Origin: Actinomycetes bacterium
GTDB taxonomy: Bacteria; Actinomycetota; Acidimicrobiia; Acidimicrobiales; Palsa-688
Direction: 5' to 3'
DNA length: 8,903 nucleotides
Assembly (NCBI GenBank): GCA_021846485.1
Contig: JAJZWW010000037.1
Location: 1 to 8,903 of the forward strand
Part shown: positions 1 to 5,597 of the stretch, piece after piece
Layout of the letters: every line of letters begins with the position of its first letter
Numbering within the stretch: position 1 is the stretch's first letter
The notes under the pieces: generated by a model
The model's input: the letters and a program-made list of their open reading frames with translations, nothing else
Databases searched by the model: none
What the model was told of the DNA's origin: nothing
Translations under genes and position numbers: made by a program

Positions 1-1
1 C

Positions 2-100
2 GTGATCATCGCCGCTCAATTTCGGCGGGTTGACTCCGGACCGGTCACCCCACAGGAAATCTCCGTCATCCGCCTGGCCTGGGAGGACGTGCCCGCATAG
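2..100 (+). CDS. C-terminal end of an unrecognised protein (5' truncated by window edge)
   Basis: An open frame runs from the window edge to a TAG at 98-100 and encodes 32 residues ending IRLAWEDVPA. The frame has a normal amino-acid mix, whereas the other two plus frames are closed within this stretch, so it may be the tail of a gene that starts outside the window. I do not recognise a family. The frame is the same as that of the protease that follows, and the TAG abuts that gene's GTG with no spacer. Two readings are possible: an upstream operon partner ending directly at the protease start, or one longer protease gene interrupted by a nonsense codon. The residues seen do not resemble a signal peptide, which mildly favours a separate gene. 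Confidence 0.4.
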   Translation: MIIAAQFRRVDSGPVTPQEISVIRLAWEDVPA

Positions 101-1153
101 GTGCGAAAGTCGAGGGTGATCCCGACCTCCTCGACTGCGATTAATGTATCTGAACTGCCGACCGGCACTGCAACACTGAACGCCGCGATCAGCGCAGTGG
201 CCACGGCTTCTAGCGTCGCCGTAACGTACACCGATGTTTCCAATAGTTTTGCCCCCCTTGAAAATATTACGACCAGTATCGCCCAGCATCAGGCCGACCT
301 GAAGGCTCGCGGGCTCATCTTGCAGTCATGGGGACCCAACCCATCCCACGACATCGTGCTCGTGACACTCCAACCTGGATCGGTCTCGACCTCCGACGCC
401 CAGTCGATACTTGATGGCATCTACGGGTCAGGCGTTACTACTGTGTCGTCCGTGACTGCCCCTCCTTTCACGGCCGCTGGGCGGGAGAACGACGTCGCGC
501 CCTTTACAGGCGGCGATGCCATTCACGTGGTTGGATCACAGAACTTGTACTGCACCAGTTCCTGGAGCATGCAGGGCCGCGCGTCTGGCGCTCCGTTCAT
601 TCTTGTTGCTGGCCATTGTGGCAACGGTATCGTGACAATTTCCGGTAGTGGTAACAGTGTGGGGTCGGTGTCGACTCAGTATTTCTCGAACAATGGCTAT
701 GACTTCGAGTCTATCCGGACGAGTAGCGACAGAGACGATGTATGGGAGGGCGGTCCGGGCTATAGCTCTGTGAGCGCCCACGCAGTCTCTGCTTACAGCG
801 TTCCGCCTGCCGATTCCTATATGACCTTCGATGGGGCCGTCACGGGACAAGTCCCTGACGCCCTAGTAACTTTGGTCGATGGCTGTACGTCAATCTCTTA
901 CTCAAGTGAGTATCCCCATACCACGTGGACTATCTGCCATATAGGCGAGACGAACAAAAACACCACGGTCGTGCAACCAGGCGATAGTGGCGGCCCGGCG
1001 TATGTGCGCCAGCCGAACAATACGGTGTCGGCCGCAGGCGTCATCATCGCCTATGGCAACGGAGGCAAGCAGGGCATCTTTACCGAAATTCGAGATGCCA
1101 CGCTACATTCGAATCTGGCGCTGAAGAGCACCAGTGGCCTCCTGTATCCATGA
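101..1153 (+). CDS. Chymotrypsin-fold (S1 family) serine protease precursor
   Basis: This 350-residue protein has the layout of an actinobacterial S1 (streptogrisin/trypsin-like) protease. Residues about 50-125 look like a propeptide, with the typical LKARGLILQSWGP stretch. The protease domain follows from about 135. The triad is visible: His172 in VAGHCG, Asp201 in GYDFESIR and Ser296 in QPGDSGGPA. Four cysteines fall in two likely disulfide pairs (151/173 around the His, and 262/279 before the Ser), as expected for an exported enzyme. The weak point is the N-terminus: from GTG 101 it starts MRKSRVIPTSST and lacks a clear hydrophobic signal core, with only a weak Ala/Val-rich stretch at 28-41. 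The only Shine-Dalgarno-like sequence, GGGAGGA at 81-87, is far from 101. GTG 116 is an alternative start. The gene may have lost its signal or be interrupted by the TAG just upstream. It overlaps the lipoprotein gene by four bases, so the two are probably co-expressed. Base composition is less GC-rich than the right half. Confidence 0.85.
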   Translation: MRKSRVIPTSSTAINVSELPTGTATLNAAISAVATASSVAVTYTDVSNSFAPLENITTSIAQHQADLKARGLILQSWGPNPSHDIVLVTLQPGSVSTSDAQSILDGIYGSGVTTVSSVTAPPFTAAGRENDVAPFTGGDAIHVVGSQNLYCTSSWSMQGRASGAPFILVAGHCGNGIVTISGSGNSVGSVSTQYFSNNGYDFESIRTSSDRDDVWEGGPGYSSVSAHAVSAYSVPPADSYMTFDGAVTGQVPDALVTLVDGCTSISYSSEYPHTTWTICHIGETNKNTTVVQPGDSGGPAYVRQPNNTVSAAGVIIAYGNGGKQGIFTEIRDATLHSNLALKSTSGLLYP

Positions 1154-1581
1154 CAGTCGTGAACGCGACCGCATTGCAGGGGCCTAGAAGGATGCGGACC
1201 GTCCAGGTGTTCGCAGTGATGTTGGCAGCGATTCTGCTCGCGGCATGCGGAACTACTAGTCCCAAGGATGGCAATGCCGCTACAACGCCCCCCGGGAAGT
1301 CCCAGAAGGCGTACGCGGGCCAACACCAAGGACCCTTCAAGCTTAGCGTTGTATTCCGTCCAGGGGTGAGCCGCCAATCCGCGTCGATGGTTCTTGACTC
1401 ATGTCGGGCGAGAACTCCCCGATTGGCGACAATCGGCATGGTGAGCGAGCACCACCTGAATAAAGAGGTTCAAATAACGGCACAGGTGTTGACGTCGAGC
1501 GCTAGAGGAGCCAAAGCGAACGCGCTGGTAAGGTGTTTCACCTCGAACAGGAATGTATTGGGAGCAGGCTGGCCGGGCTAG
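1150..1581 (+). CDS. Small lipoprotein of unknown function, coupled to the protease gene
   Basis: This protein of up to 143 residues carries a lipoprotein signal: a charged stretch (RRMRT), a hydrophobic core and a lipobox LLAAC with Cys33. It should be lipidated and anchored to the outer face of the cytoplasmic membrane. The mature part has a short Ser/Thr/Pro/Gly linker. A compact domain follows, with the pattern FKLSVVFRPGVS...LDSC at its start and LVRCFTSN near its end; Cys85 and Cys129 could form a disulfide. The domain faintly resembles small extracytoplasmic domains of the FtsX ECD type, but I would not assign that. The start is ambiguous. ATG 1150 overlaps the protease stop as ATGA, which suggests translational coupling. 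ATG 1192 gives a textbook 18-residue signal before the Cys and has AGAAGG directly before it, closer than ideal. The partner could be a substrate, inhibitor or membrane anchor for the protease; nothing in the sequence decides. Confidence 0.7.
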   Translation: MTVVNATALQGPRRMRTVQVFAVMLAAILLAACGTTSPKDGNAATTPPGKSQKAYAGQHQGPFKLSVVFRPGVSRQSASMVLDSCRARTPRLATIGMVSEHHLNKEVQITAQVLTSSARGAKANALVRCFTSNRNVLGAGWPG

Positions 1582-2466
1582 GAAGAAACTCGCACTGCCG
1601 GCCACAAGTTCAGTGTCATCCACGGTCGTGCGTTGCCCGTGCTGGCCCACCGCGTCGAGGGATCCACACAGTCCCGAAGCGAACATCCCAGCCTGGCAAG
1701 GCCCTTGAGCCACTCTGTGCGGCGGCTCGGTCTCGAGGAAGCAGCTCCGCTCCGCCCGTGTCAGTAGAGGAACCCTGAACGGGAACACCCCCGGTCAGCG
1801 GCGTTGGCGGCCGGGGAGCGTCCCGTTTACCCCGCCCGCAAGGAATCCGAGTGACGGGGCGCTATCCGCAACGAGGCACAGGCCGGCCAAGCCCTCGCGC
1901 GCCGAACGGCGAAGCTGCTCCACGGGGGTAGCCAGCGACCGACAGAACGATCCCTCTCGCGTCCACGACAGGTGGGCTGAGCCGAGCGGGCGAGGACGCC
2001 GATCGACGGTTCTCGTATCGATCCCTGCCGCACCGAACGCGTCGCTCAGAACATCGAGACCGAACATCGGCGGCCGGATGGAGCCTGCCGACGCAGATCG
2101 GCACACATGGGCATCGAGTCCTGTACTAGCGGGGCGCCCTCGACAGGCTTCAGGCGCGAATGCCAGATACGTCCGCGGCGTGGGCTGCGAGCGCTCGGAG
2201 GTCATCGATGTCGCGCGGCGGGGTCAGTCTGGCCGAGTGGGCCTCTCCAGCGAGGTCGCCGGCGAAGGGCAGAGCAGGTTCACGCAGCGACGAACTCCGG
2301 CGCTGGCCGGTCGGACGGGTAGACGTGTCCCCGGCGGAGGTGATCGGTCGACAGATCCGTCAACGCCGGGAGCGCACCACCCGGGCGTGCGGACGGCCGC
2401 GGCGAGGAGGGTACCCTGCCCCTGACCCGGTCTCGCGGGCCAGGCAACGGCAAGCGCACGGCCAGG
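1582..2466. other. About 885 bases without a recognisable gene (possible decayed DNA)
   Basis: Several frames stay open here because of base composition, but none gives a protein I recognise, has a good start with a Shine-Dalgarno, or shows family motifs. Two things are worth recording. First, TGGCCGG at 1570-1576 and CCGGCCA at 1598-1604 form a 7-base inverted repeat with a 21-base loop across the lipoprotein stop; without a T-run it is only a weak terminator candidate. Second, the minus frame 2359 to 2150 is open for 69 codons between two TGA stops and ends with a protein-like stretch (DIDDLRALAAHAADVSGIRA). It has no clear start and could be a gene remnant. No insertion-sequence ends, direct repeats or RNA genes were found. 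Confidence 0.5.
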
Positions 2467-2904
2467 TCAGGGACGGCCCGTCAACTCCGTCCGAAGGTCC
2501 AAGCCAGGTACGTGACGGAACACGCCGTCGTGGGCGACCAGCGGCAGCCGGTAGCGCAGCGCCGTGGCAGCGATCCACAGGTCGTTGGCGTGGTGGCCGT
2601 TCGCCAGGGCATGACCGATGCGGCGGCACGCAACCCGGATCCTGGCCACCTCCCAGGCCAGCTCGTCGTCCACCGGCGCGACCCGGGCTCGCGCCAGGCG
2701 ACGCTCCAGGGCGCCTTGGCGGCTCGGCCCCCAATCGGCCAGGAGGGCTCCATAGCGCAGCTCGGCGACGGTCTGGGCGGCTAGGACGATGACCCGACCG
2801 ACGAGGTGAGAGGCGTAGAGGTCGACGAGAGGAGCATGGCGCCGCGTCAGGGACGCCCCGAAGACGTTGGTGTCCACGACGACCGCTTGCCGGCCGGGGA
2901 TCAA
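2467..2904 (-). CDS. vapC: PIN-domain ribonuclease toxin (VapC family)
   Basis: About 145 residues, the usual size for VapC toxins, which are Mg-dependent ribonucleases of type II toxin-antitoxin systems. The PIN-domain acidic residues are all present in order: Asp11 in VVVDTNV, Glu48 in TVAELRYGAL, Asp108 in HANDLWIAATAL and Asp126 in VAHDGVF. The toxin therefore looks catalytically intact. The open frame extends far upstream, but the first plausible start at the right place is TTG 2904, whose last two bases overlap the antitoxin stop (TTGA). GGAGG lies directly before that TTG, so spacing is poor and translation probably depends on coupling to the antitoxin. GTG 2877 is an alternative that would begin just before the DTN motif. 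The gene sits inside the presumed island, close to its tRNA-scar end, which suits a module that stabilises the element. Confidence 0.85.
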   Translation of the reverse strand: MIPGRQAVVVDTNVFGASLTRRHAPLVDLYASHLVGRVIVLAAQTVAELRYGALLADWGPSRQGALERRLARARVAPVDDELAWEVARIRVACRRIGHALANGHHANDLWIAATALRYRLPLVAHDGVFRHVPGLDLRTELTGRP

Positions 2905-3197
2905 CCTCCGATGGCCGCCAGGAACGAGTCGGCTTCTTCCTCCGTGAGCTCTTCGATCACCAGCTCGTCGGTCGAGGCGAGGGGCTCCGCGCCGGCCACC
3001 AGCCCATCCAGGTCGTGGTGGCGGTGGAACTCGTCGGGACCGAGAGGGTCCCCATCGTGGGGTACGGCTGCGTCGGTCGTGGTGGCCTCCTCTGGTTGCT
3101 CGCACGCTACCGCTTGCGACAACCACGCCCACGGCTCAAGGCCGACACCCGTGCACCAGAGTGGGCTCAGTTTTGGTCTCAGTTCGCCCTCGACCAC
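2901..3197 (-). CDS. Putative VapB-type antitoxin, start uncertain
   Basis: This small acidic protein lies directly upstream of the PIN toxin and overlaps its start by TTGA, the standard antitoxin-toxin order. The C-terminal 40 residues look genuine: they include STDELVIEELTEEEADSFLAAI, an acidic amphipathic helix of the kind antitoxins use to block PIN toxins. The N-terminal half is less convincing. From GTG 3197 it has no clear DNA-binding fold, contains unusual Trp/Cys residues, and may be translated from a later, unidentified start. I call it an antitoxin by position and by its C-terminal helix, not by a recognised DNA-binding domain. Inverted repeats at and just upstream of the start could be its operator. 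It could also be a partly decayed antitoxin whose N-terminus has been replaced. Confidence 0.55.
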   Translation of the reverse strand: MVEGELRPKLSPLWCTGVGLEPWAWLSQAVACEQPEEATTTDAAVPHDGDPLGPDEFHRHHDLDGLVAGAEPLASTDELVIEELTEEEADSFLAAIGG

Positions 3198-3229
3198 GAG
3201 GGTCTCCGATCACCACAAAGCCCTGGTGA
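3187..3229 (-). promoter_or_regulatory. Two inverted repeats at the antitoxin start, possible operator
   Basis: CCCTCG at 3187-3192 pairs with CGAGGG at 3197-3202 across a 4-base loop and spans the GTG at 3197. TCACCA at 3210-3215 pairs with TGGTGA at 3224-3229 across 8 bases and lies 12 bases before that start. Type II toxin-antitoxin operons are usually repressed by the antitoxin binding palindromes at their promoter, so this position fits. The repeats also lie 50-90 bases from the tRNA scar, so integrase or excisionase arm sites are an alternative. Confidence 0.3.
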
Positions 3230-3278
3230 GCCGCGCTGAGGTGCCATGGAAGAACGCCTCTGAACCCCCGGCGTACAT

Positions 3279-3320
3279 CTTGTAAGCGTCAGGTCGTCGG
3301 TTCGAACCCGACCTCGGGCT
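3279..3320 (+). other. 3' half of tRNA-Thr(UGU): probable integration (att) scar
   Basis: The sequence reads as a tRNA from position 32 onward. There is an anticodon loop CTTGTAA with anticodon TGT (3281-3283), the 3' anticodon-stem strand GCGTC, the variable loop AGGTC and a perfect T-arm (GTCGG, TTCGAAC, CCGAC at 3296-3312). The 3' acceptor strand CTCGGGC (3313-3319) and a T discriminator complete it. The 5' part is absent. The bases before the loop (TACAT) cannot pair with GCGTC as a proper stem, there is no D-arm, and no GCCCGAG acceptor strand lies upstream. The match begins at the anticodon loop, a common crossover site for tyrosine integrases. In such scars the fragment's left side is element DNA and its right side is host DNA, which agrees with the composition change here. 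No CCA is encoded. Confidence 0.75.
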
Positions 3321-3453
3321 CGCAAACATCCTGGTCAGCGGCATCGGGCAGCTTCGCCGGCGGCCGACGACGAGGCCAGCGGTGCCAACCTGGTGCCCTC
3401 AGCGCCTCTCTGTGGCGCCCGGCGACAGGCCGAGGCGCGCCGGGCGGTCGCGG

Positions 3454-3513
3454 GTGGCAGGGTGGGGTGAGGGGGATAGAGTCGCCTCGTCAGCAGTCGG
3501 CCACAGGGGAGGG
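3454..3513 (+). promoter_or_regulatory. Possible promoter and ribosome binding site of the alcohol dehydrogenase operon
   Basis: GTGGCA at 3454-3459 and TAGAGT at 3477-3482, 17 bases apart, resemble a housekeeping sigma -35/-10 pair, with a modest -35 match. Transcription from it would give a leader of about 28 bases. AGGGGAGGG at 3505-3513 is a strong Shine-Dalgarno placed correctly for ATG 3517 and decides that start over the longer open frame. The rest of 3321-3516 shows no gene. Confidence 0.35.
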
Positions 3514-3516
3514 ACC

Positions 3517-4638
3517 ATGCGCACACGAGGTTCGGTGATCACCAAGGCTCCGGGTCGGTACGAGACGGTCGACATCGAGCTGGACGAGCCCCGCCAGGGG
3601 GAGGTGCTCGTGCGGATGGTGGCTTCGGGGCTGTGCCACTCCGACGACCACATTGCCACCGGGGACATCCCCGTGGCGGTGTACCCGTTCTGCGGCGGCC
3701 ACGAGGGTGCTGGGGTGGTCGAGAAGGTCGGGCCGTACACGCCAGGCCTGAAGGAGGGTGACCACGTGGTGTTCTCCTTCCTCCCCGGCTGCGGGCGCTG
3801 CCGCTGGTGCGCCTCGGGCATGCAGAACCTCTGCGACCTGGGTGCCGGCCTCCTGACGGGGGCGCGCTTCGACGATCCGGCCAGCTACCGGATGCACACC
3901 CTCGACGGTCGACCCGTCGGGCAGATGTGCGGCATCTCGACTTTCGCCGAGCACACCGTGGTGAGCCTGGCGTCGGCGGTGAAGGTCGACGAGGACCTGC
4001 CGCTCGACAAGGTGTGCCTGCTCGGCTGTGGGGTCGGTACCGGCTGGGGCTCGGCGGTCAACTCCGCCGGGGTCCGCCCCGGCGACACGGTGGTGGTGAT
4101 GGGCGTCGGCGGCATCGGGATCAACGCCGTGCAGGGCGCGGCGGCCGCCGGCGCCTCCAACGTCATTGCGGTCGACCCGGTGCCGTTCAAGCGGGAGAAG
4201 GCGCTGCAGCTCGGTGCCACCCACGCCTTCGCCGACATCGGCGAGGCGACCGAGGTGGCCAAGGGATTCACCAACGGCCAGGGAGCGGACTCGGTGATCG
4301 TCACAGTCGGCGTCGTGAAGGGCGAGCACGTCGGGCAGGCGTTCGCGGCGACCCGCAAGGCGGGAACTGTGGTGGTCACCGGCCTCGGGGACATCACCGA
4401 GGTCGGCATCCCCGTGTCGATCGGCGAGCTGACGCTGTTCCAGAAGCGCATCCAGGGGTCGCTGTTCGGCCAGTCGAGCCCGAGCTCCGACATTCTCCGG
4501 CAGGCGCAGATGTACCGGGACGGCAAGTTGAAGCTCGACGAGCTGGTCACCCGGACCTACACCCTCGACGAGGTCGCCCAGGGTTACGAGGACATGCACG
4601 CCGGCAACAACCTCCGCGGCGTCGTCGTCTTCGATTGA
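3517..4638 (+). CDS. NDMA-dependent-type, zinc-containing alcohol dehydrogenase
   Basis: This 373-residue medium-chain dehydrogenase oxidises primary alcohols, or formaldehyde adducts in class III relatives, with zinc and NAD. Catalytic zinc ligands are Cys40 (GLCHSDDH), His62-Glu63 (GGHEGAG) and Cys171 (LLGCGVGTGWG). Structural zinc ligands are Cys92, Cys95, Cys98 and Cys106. The Rossmann motif GVGGIG is at 196-201, and Asp220 is positioned for NAD rather than NADP. The overall pattern, with a long insert between the structural-zinc loop and the domain hinge (FDDPASYRMHTLDGRPVGQMCGISTFAEH), matches the actinobacterial NDMA-dependent family. In that family the nicotinamide cofactor is tightly held and re-oxidised via mycofactocin. 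The ATG at 3517 is preferred over the in-frame extension to 3382 because of the strong Shine-Dalgarno and because family members begin about here. It heads an operon with MoxR and VWA genes; its stop overlaps a TTG for MoxR. It is the first gene to the right of the tRNA scar. Confidence 0.9.
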   Translation: MRTRGSVITKAPGRYETVDIELDEPRQGEVLVRMVASGLCHSDDHIATGDIPVAVYPFCGGHEGAGVVEKVGPYTPGLKEGDHVVFSFLPGCGRCRWCASGMQNLCDLGAGLLTGARFDDPASYRMHTLDGRPVGQMCGISTFAEHTVVSLASAVKVDEDLPLDKVCLLGCGVGTGWGSAVNSAGVRPGDTVVVMGVGGIGINAVQGAAAAGASNVIAVDPVPFKREKALQLGATHAFADIGEATEVAKGFTNGQGADSVIVTVGVVKGEHVGQAFAATRKAGTVVVTGLGDITEVGIPVSIGELTLFQKRIQGSLFGQSSPSSDILRQAQMYRDGKLKLDELVTRTYTLDEVAQGYEDMHAGNNLRGVVVFD

Positions 4639-5597
4639 CCTCCCCGCCGGTGACCCTGCCGGCTGCCGCCATGGCCGCGGCCGCCGCGGCGGTGATCGTG
4701 GGTCGGGAGGGGGAAGCCGAGGTCATGGCCGCGGCGCTCGCCGCGGGTCGCAGCGTCCTGCTCGAGGGGCCGCCGGGAACGGGAAAGACCACGCTGCTTC
4801 GCGCCCTGGCCGCCGGCGCAGGCGTCGGGCTGGTGGCGGTGGAGGGCAACGCCGAGCTCACTCCCGGGCGCCTCCTCGGCCACCACGACCCGCCGCGGGT
4901 GCTGGCCGACGGCTACCGGCCGGACGGGTTCGTCCCCGGGCCGCTGCTGCGGGCGATGAGCGAGGGCGCCCTGTTGTACCTGGAGGAGCTGAACCGGGTG
5001 CCCGAGGAGACGCTCAACGTGCTTCTCGGAGCCCTCTCCGAGCGGCGGGTGCAGGTGCCCCGCTTCGGGGAGGTGGTCGCCTCCCCCACCTTCCGGCTGG
5101 TCGCCGCGATGAACCCTTCCGACCCGGTGGGCACCGGGCGGATCACCCCGGCGCTCTACGACCGGACCTGCCGGCTGGCGATCGGCTACCAGGGCGAGGA
5201 GGAGGAGGTGGAGATCGTCTCCCGGGTCTCACCGGGCCCCGCTTGGCTGGTGGGAGCCGCGGTCAGGGCGGCCCGCCTGAGCCGCTCGCACCCCGACCTG
5301 CGGGTCGGTTCGTCGGTTCGCGGGGCGATCGACCTCGTCGCGGTCGCCCGGGCCCTGCAGGACCTCCGGGGCGGGGACGGCAGGGTGGGGCTCGACGCGG
5401 CCCTCACCGCCCTGTCGGGCCGGGTCCGGGTGCGCGAGGGGGTTGCCCGCAGCGCCGAGGAGGTGGTGGCCGAGATCTGGGCGAATGTGGTGCCGGGCGA
5501 CCCCGGCGGATCCGCGGTGGACCCGCCGAGAAAAGGCCAAGGTCCGGGCCGACCCCCATCGGTCGCCTCCCGGGCCGCAGCTGCCTTCCACCACTGA
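4635..5597 (+). CDS. MoxR-family AAA+ ATPase
   Basis: About 320 residues, the normal MoxR length. MoxR ATPases work with VWA proteins to remodel or load metals and cofactors into partner enzymes (CoxD, NorQ and CbbQ are studied examples). Visible motifs, numbered from TTG 4635, are Walker A GPPGTGKTT (45-53), Walker B region LLYLEELNR (113-121), sensor 1 AAMNP with Asn160, and an arginine-finger region LYDRTCRL with Arg177. The Walker B has Glu where many AAA+ proteins have the first Asp; I believe this occurs in MoxR relatives and need not mean inactivity. The start is not settled. TTG 4635 overlaps the dehydrogenase stop as TTGA, GTG 4650 and ATG 4671 are in-frame alternatives, and none has a Shine-Dalgarno. 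The long open frame upstream is only the shadow of the dehydrogenase. The C-terminal tail after about 285 is Pro/Gly-rich and probably disordered. Confidence 0.88.
   Translation: MTSPPVTLPAAAMAAAAAAVIVGREGEAEVMAAALAAGRSVLLEGPPGTGKTTLLRALAAGAGVGLVAVEGNAELTPGRLLGHHDPPRVLADGYRPDGFVPGPLLRAMSEGALLYLEELNRVPEETLNVLLGALSERRVQVPRFGEVVASPTFRLVAAMNPSDPVGTGRITPALYDRTCRLAIGYQGEEEEVEIVSRVSPGPAWLVGAAVRAARLSRSHPDLRVGSSVRGAIDLVAVARALQDLRGGDGRVGLDAALTALSGRVRVREGVARSAEEVVAEIWANVVPGDPGGSAVDPPRKGQGPGRPPSVASRAAAAFHH

Larger units (their letters stand above)
1..3320. mobile_element. Right end of a probable tRNA-integrated genomic island
   Basis: Four observations support this. There is a truncated tRNA-Thr 3' end at 3279-3320 oriented with host DNA to its right. 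Base composition is visibly lower and more variable to the left than to the right. Accessory-type genes (protease-lipoprotein pair, toxin-antitoxin pair) and a long stretch without recognisable genes lie to the left, and apparent core metabolic and transport operons lie to the right. No integrase gene is visible here; it would be expected at either end, so its absence from this side is not decisive. The left limit lies outside the window. Confidence 0.5.

Noticed and set aside
2323..2400. N-terminus of an XRE-like regulator in a plus frame (VSPAEVIGRQIRQRRERT)
   Set aside because: The resemblance covers under 20 residues and then becomes low-complexity; no helix-turn-helix follows in any frame, and there is no good start.
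3240..3320. A complete tRNA gene
   Set aside because: The 5' half is missing: no D-arm, no GCCCGAG acceptor strand, and TACAT cannot form a proper stem with GCGTC. Only a 3' fragment is supported.
3490..4599. Long minus-strand open frame (369 codons) opposite the alcohol dehydrogenase
   Set aside because: It is His/Arg/Val/Asp-rich with no family motifs and is wholly antisense to a gene with complete zinc and NAD motifs.
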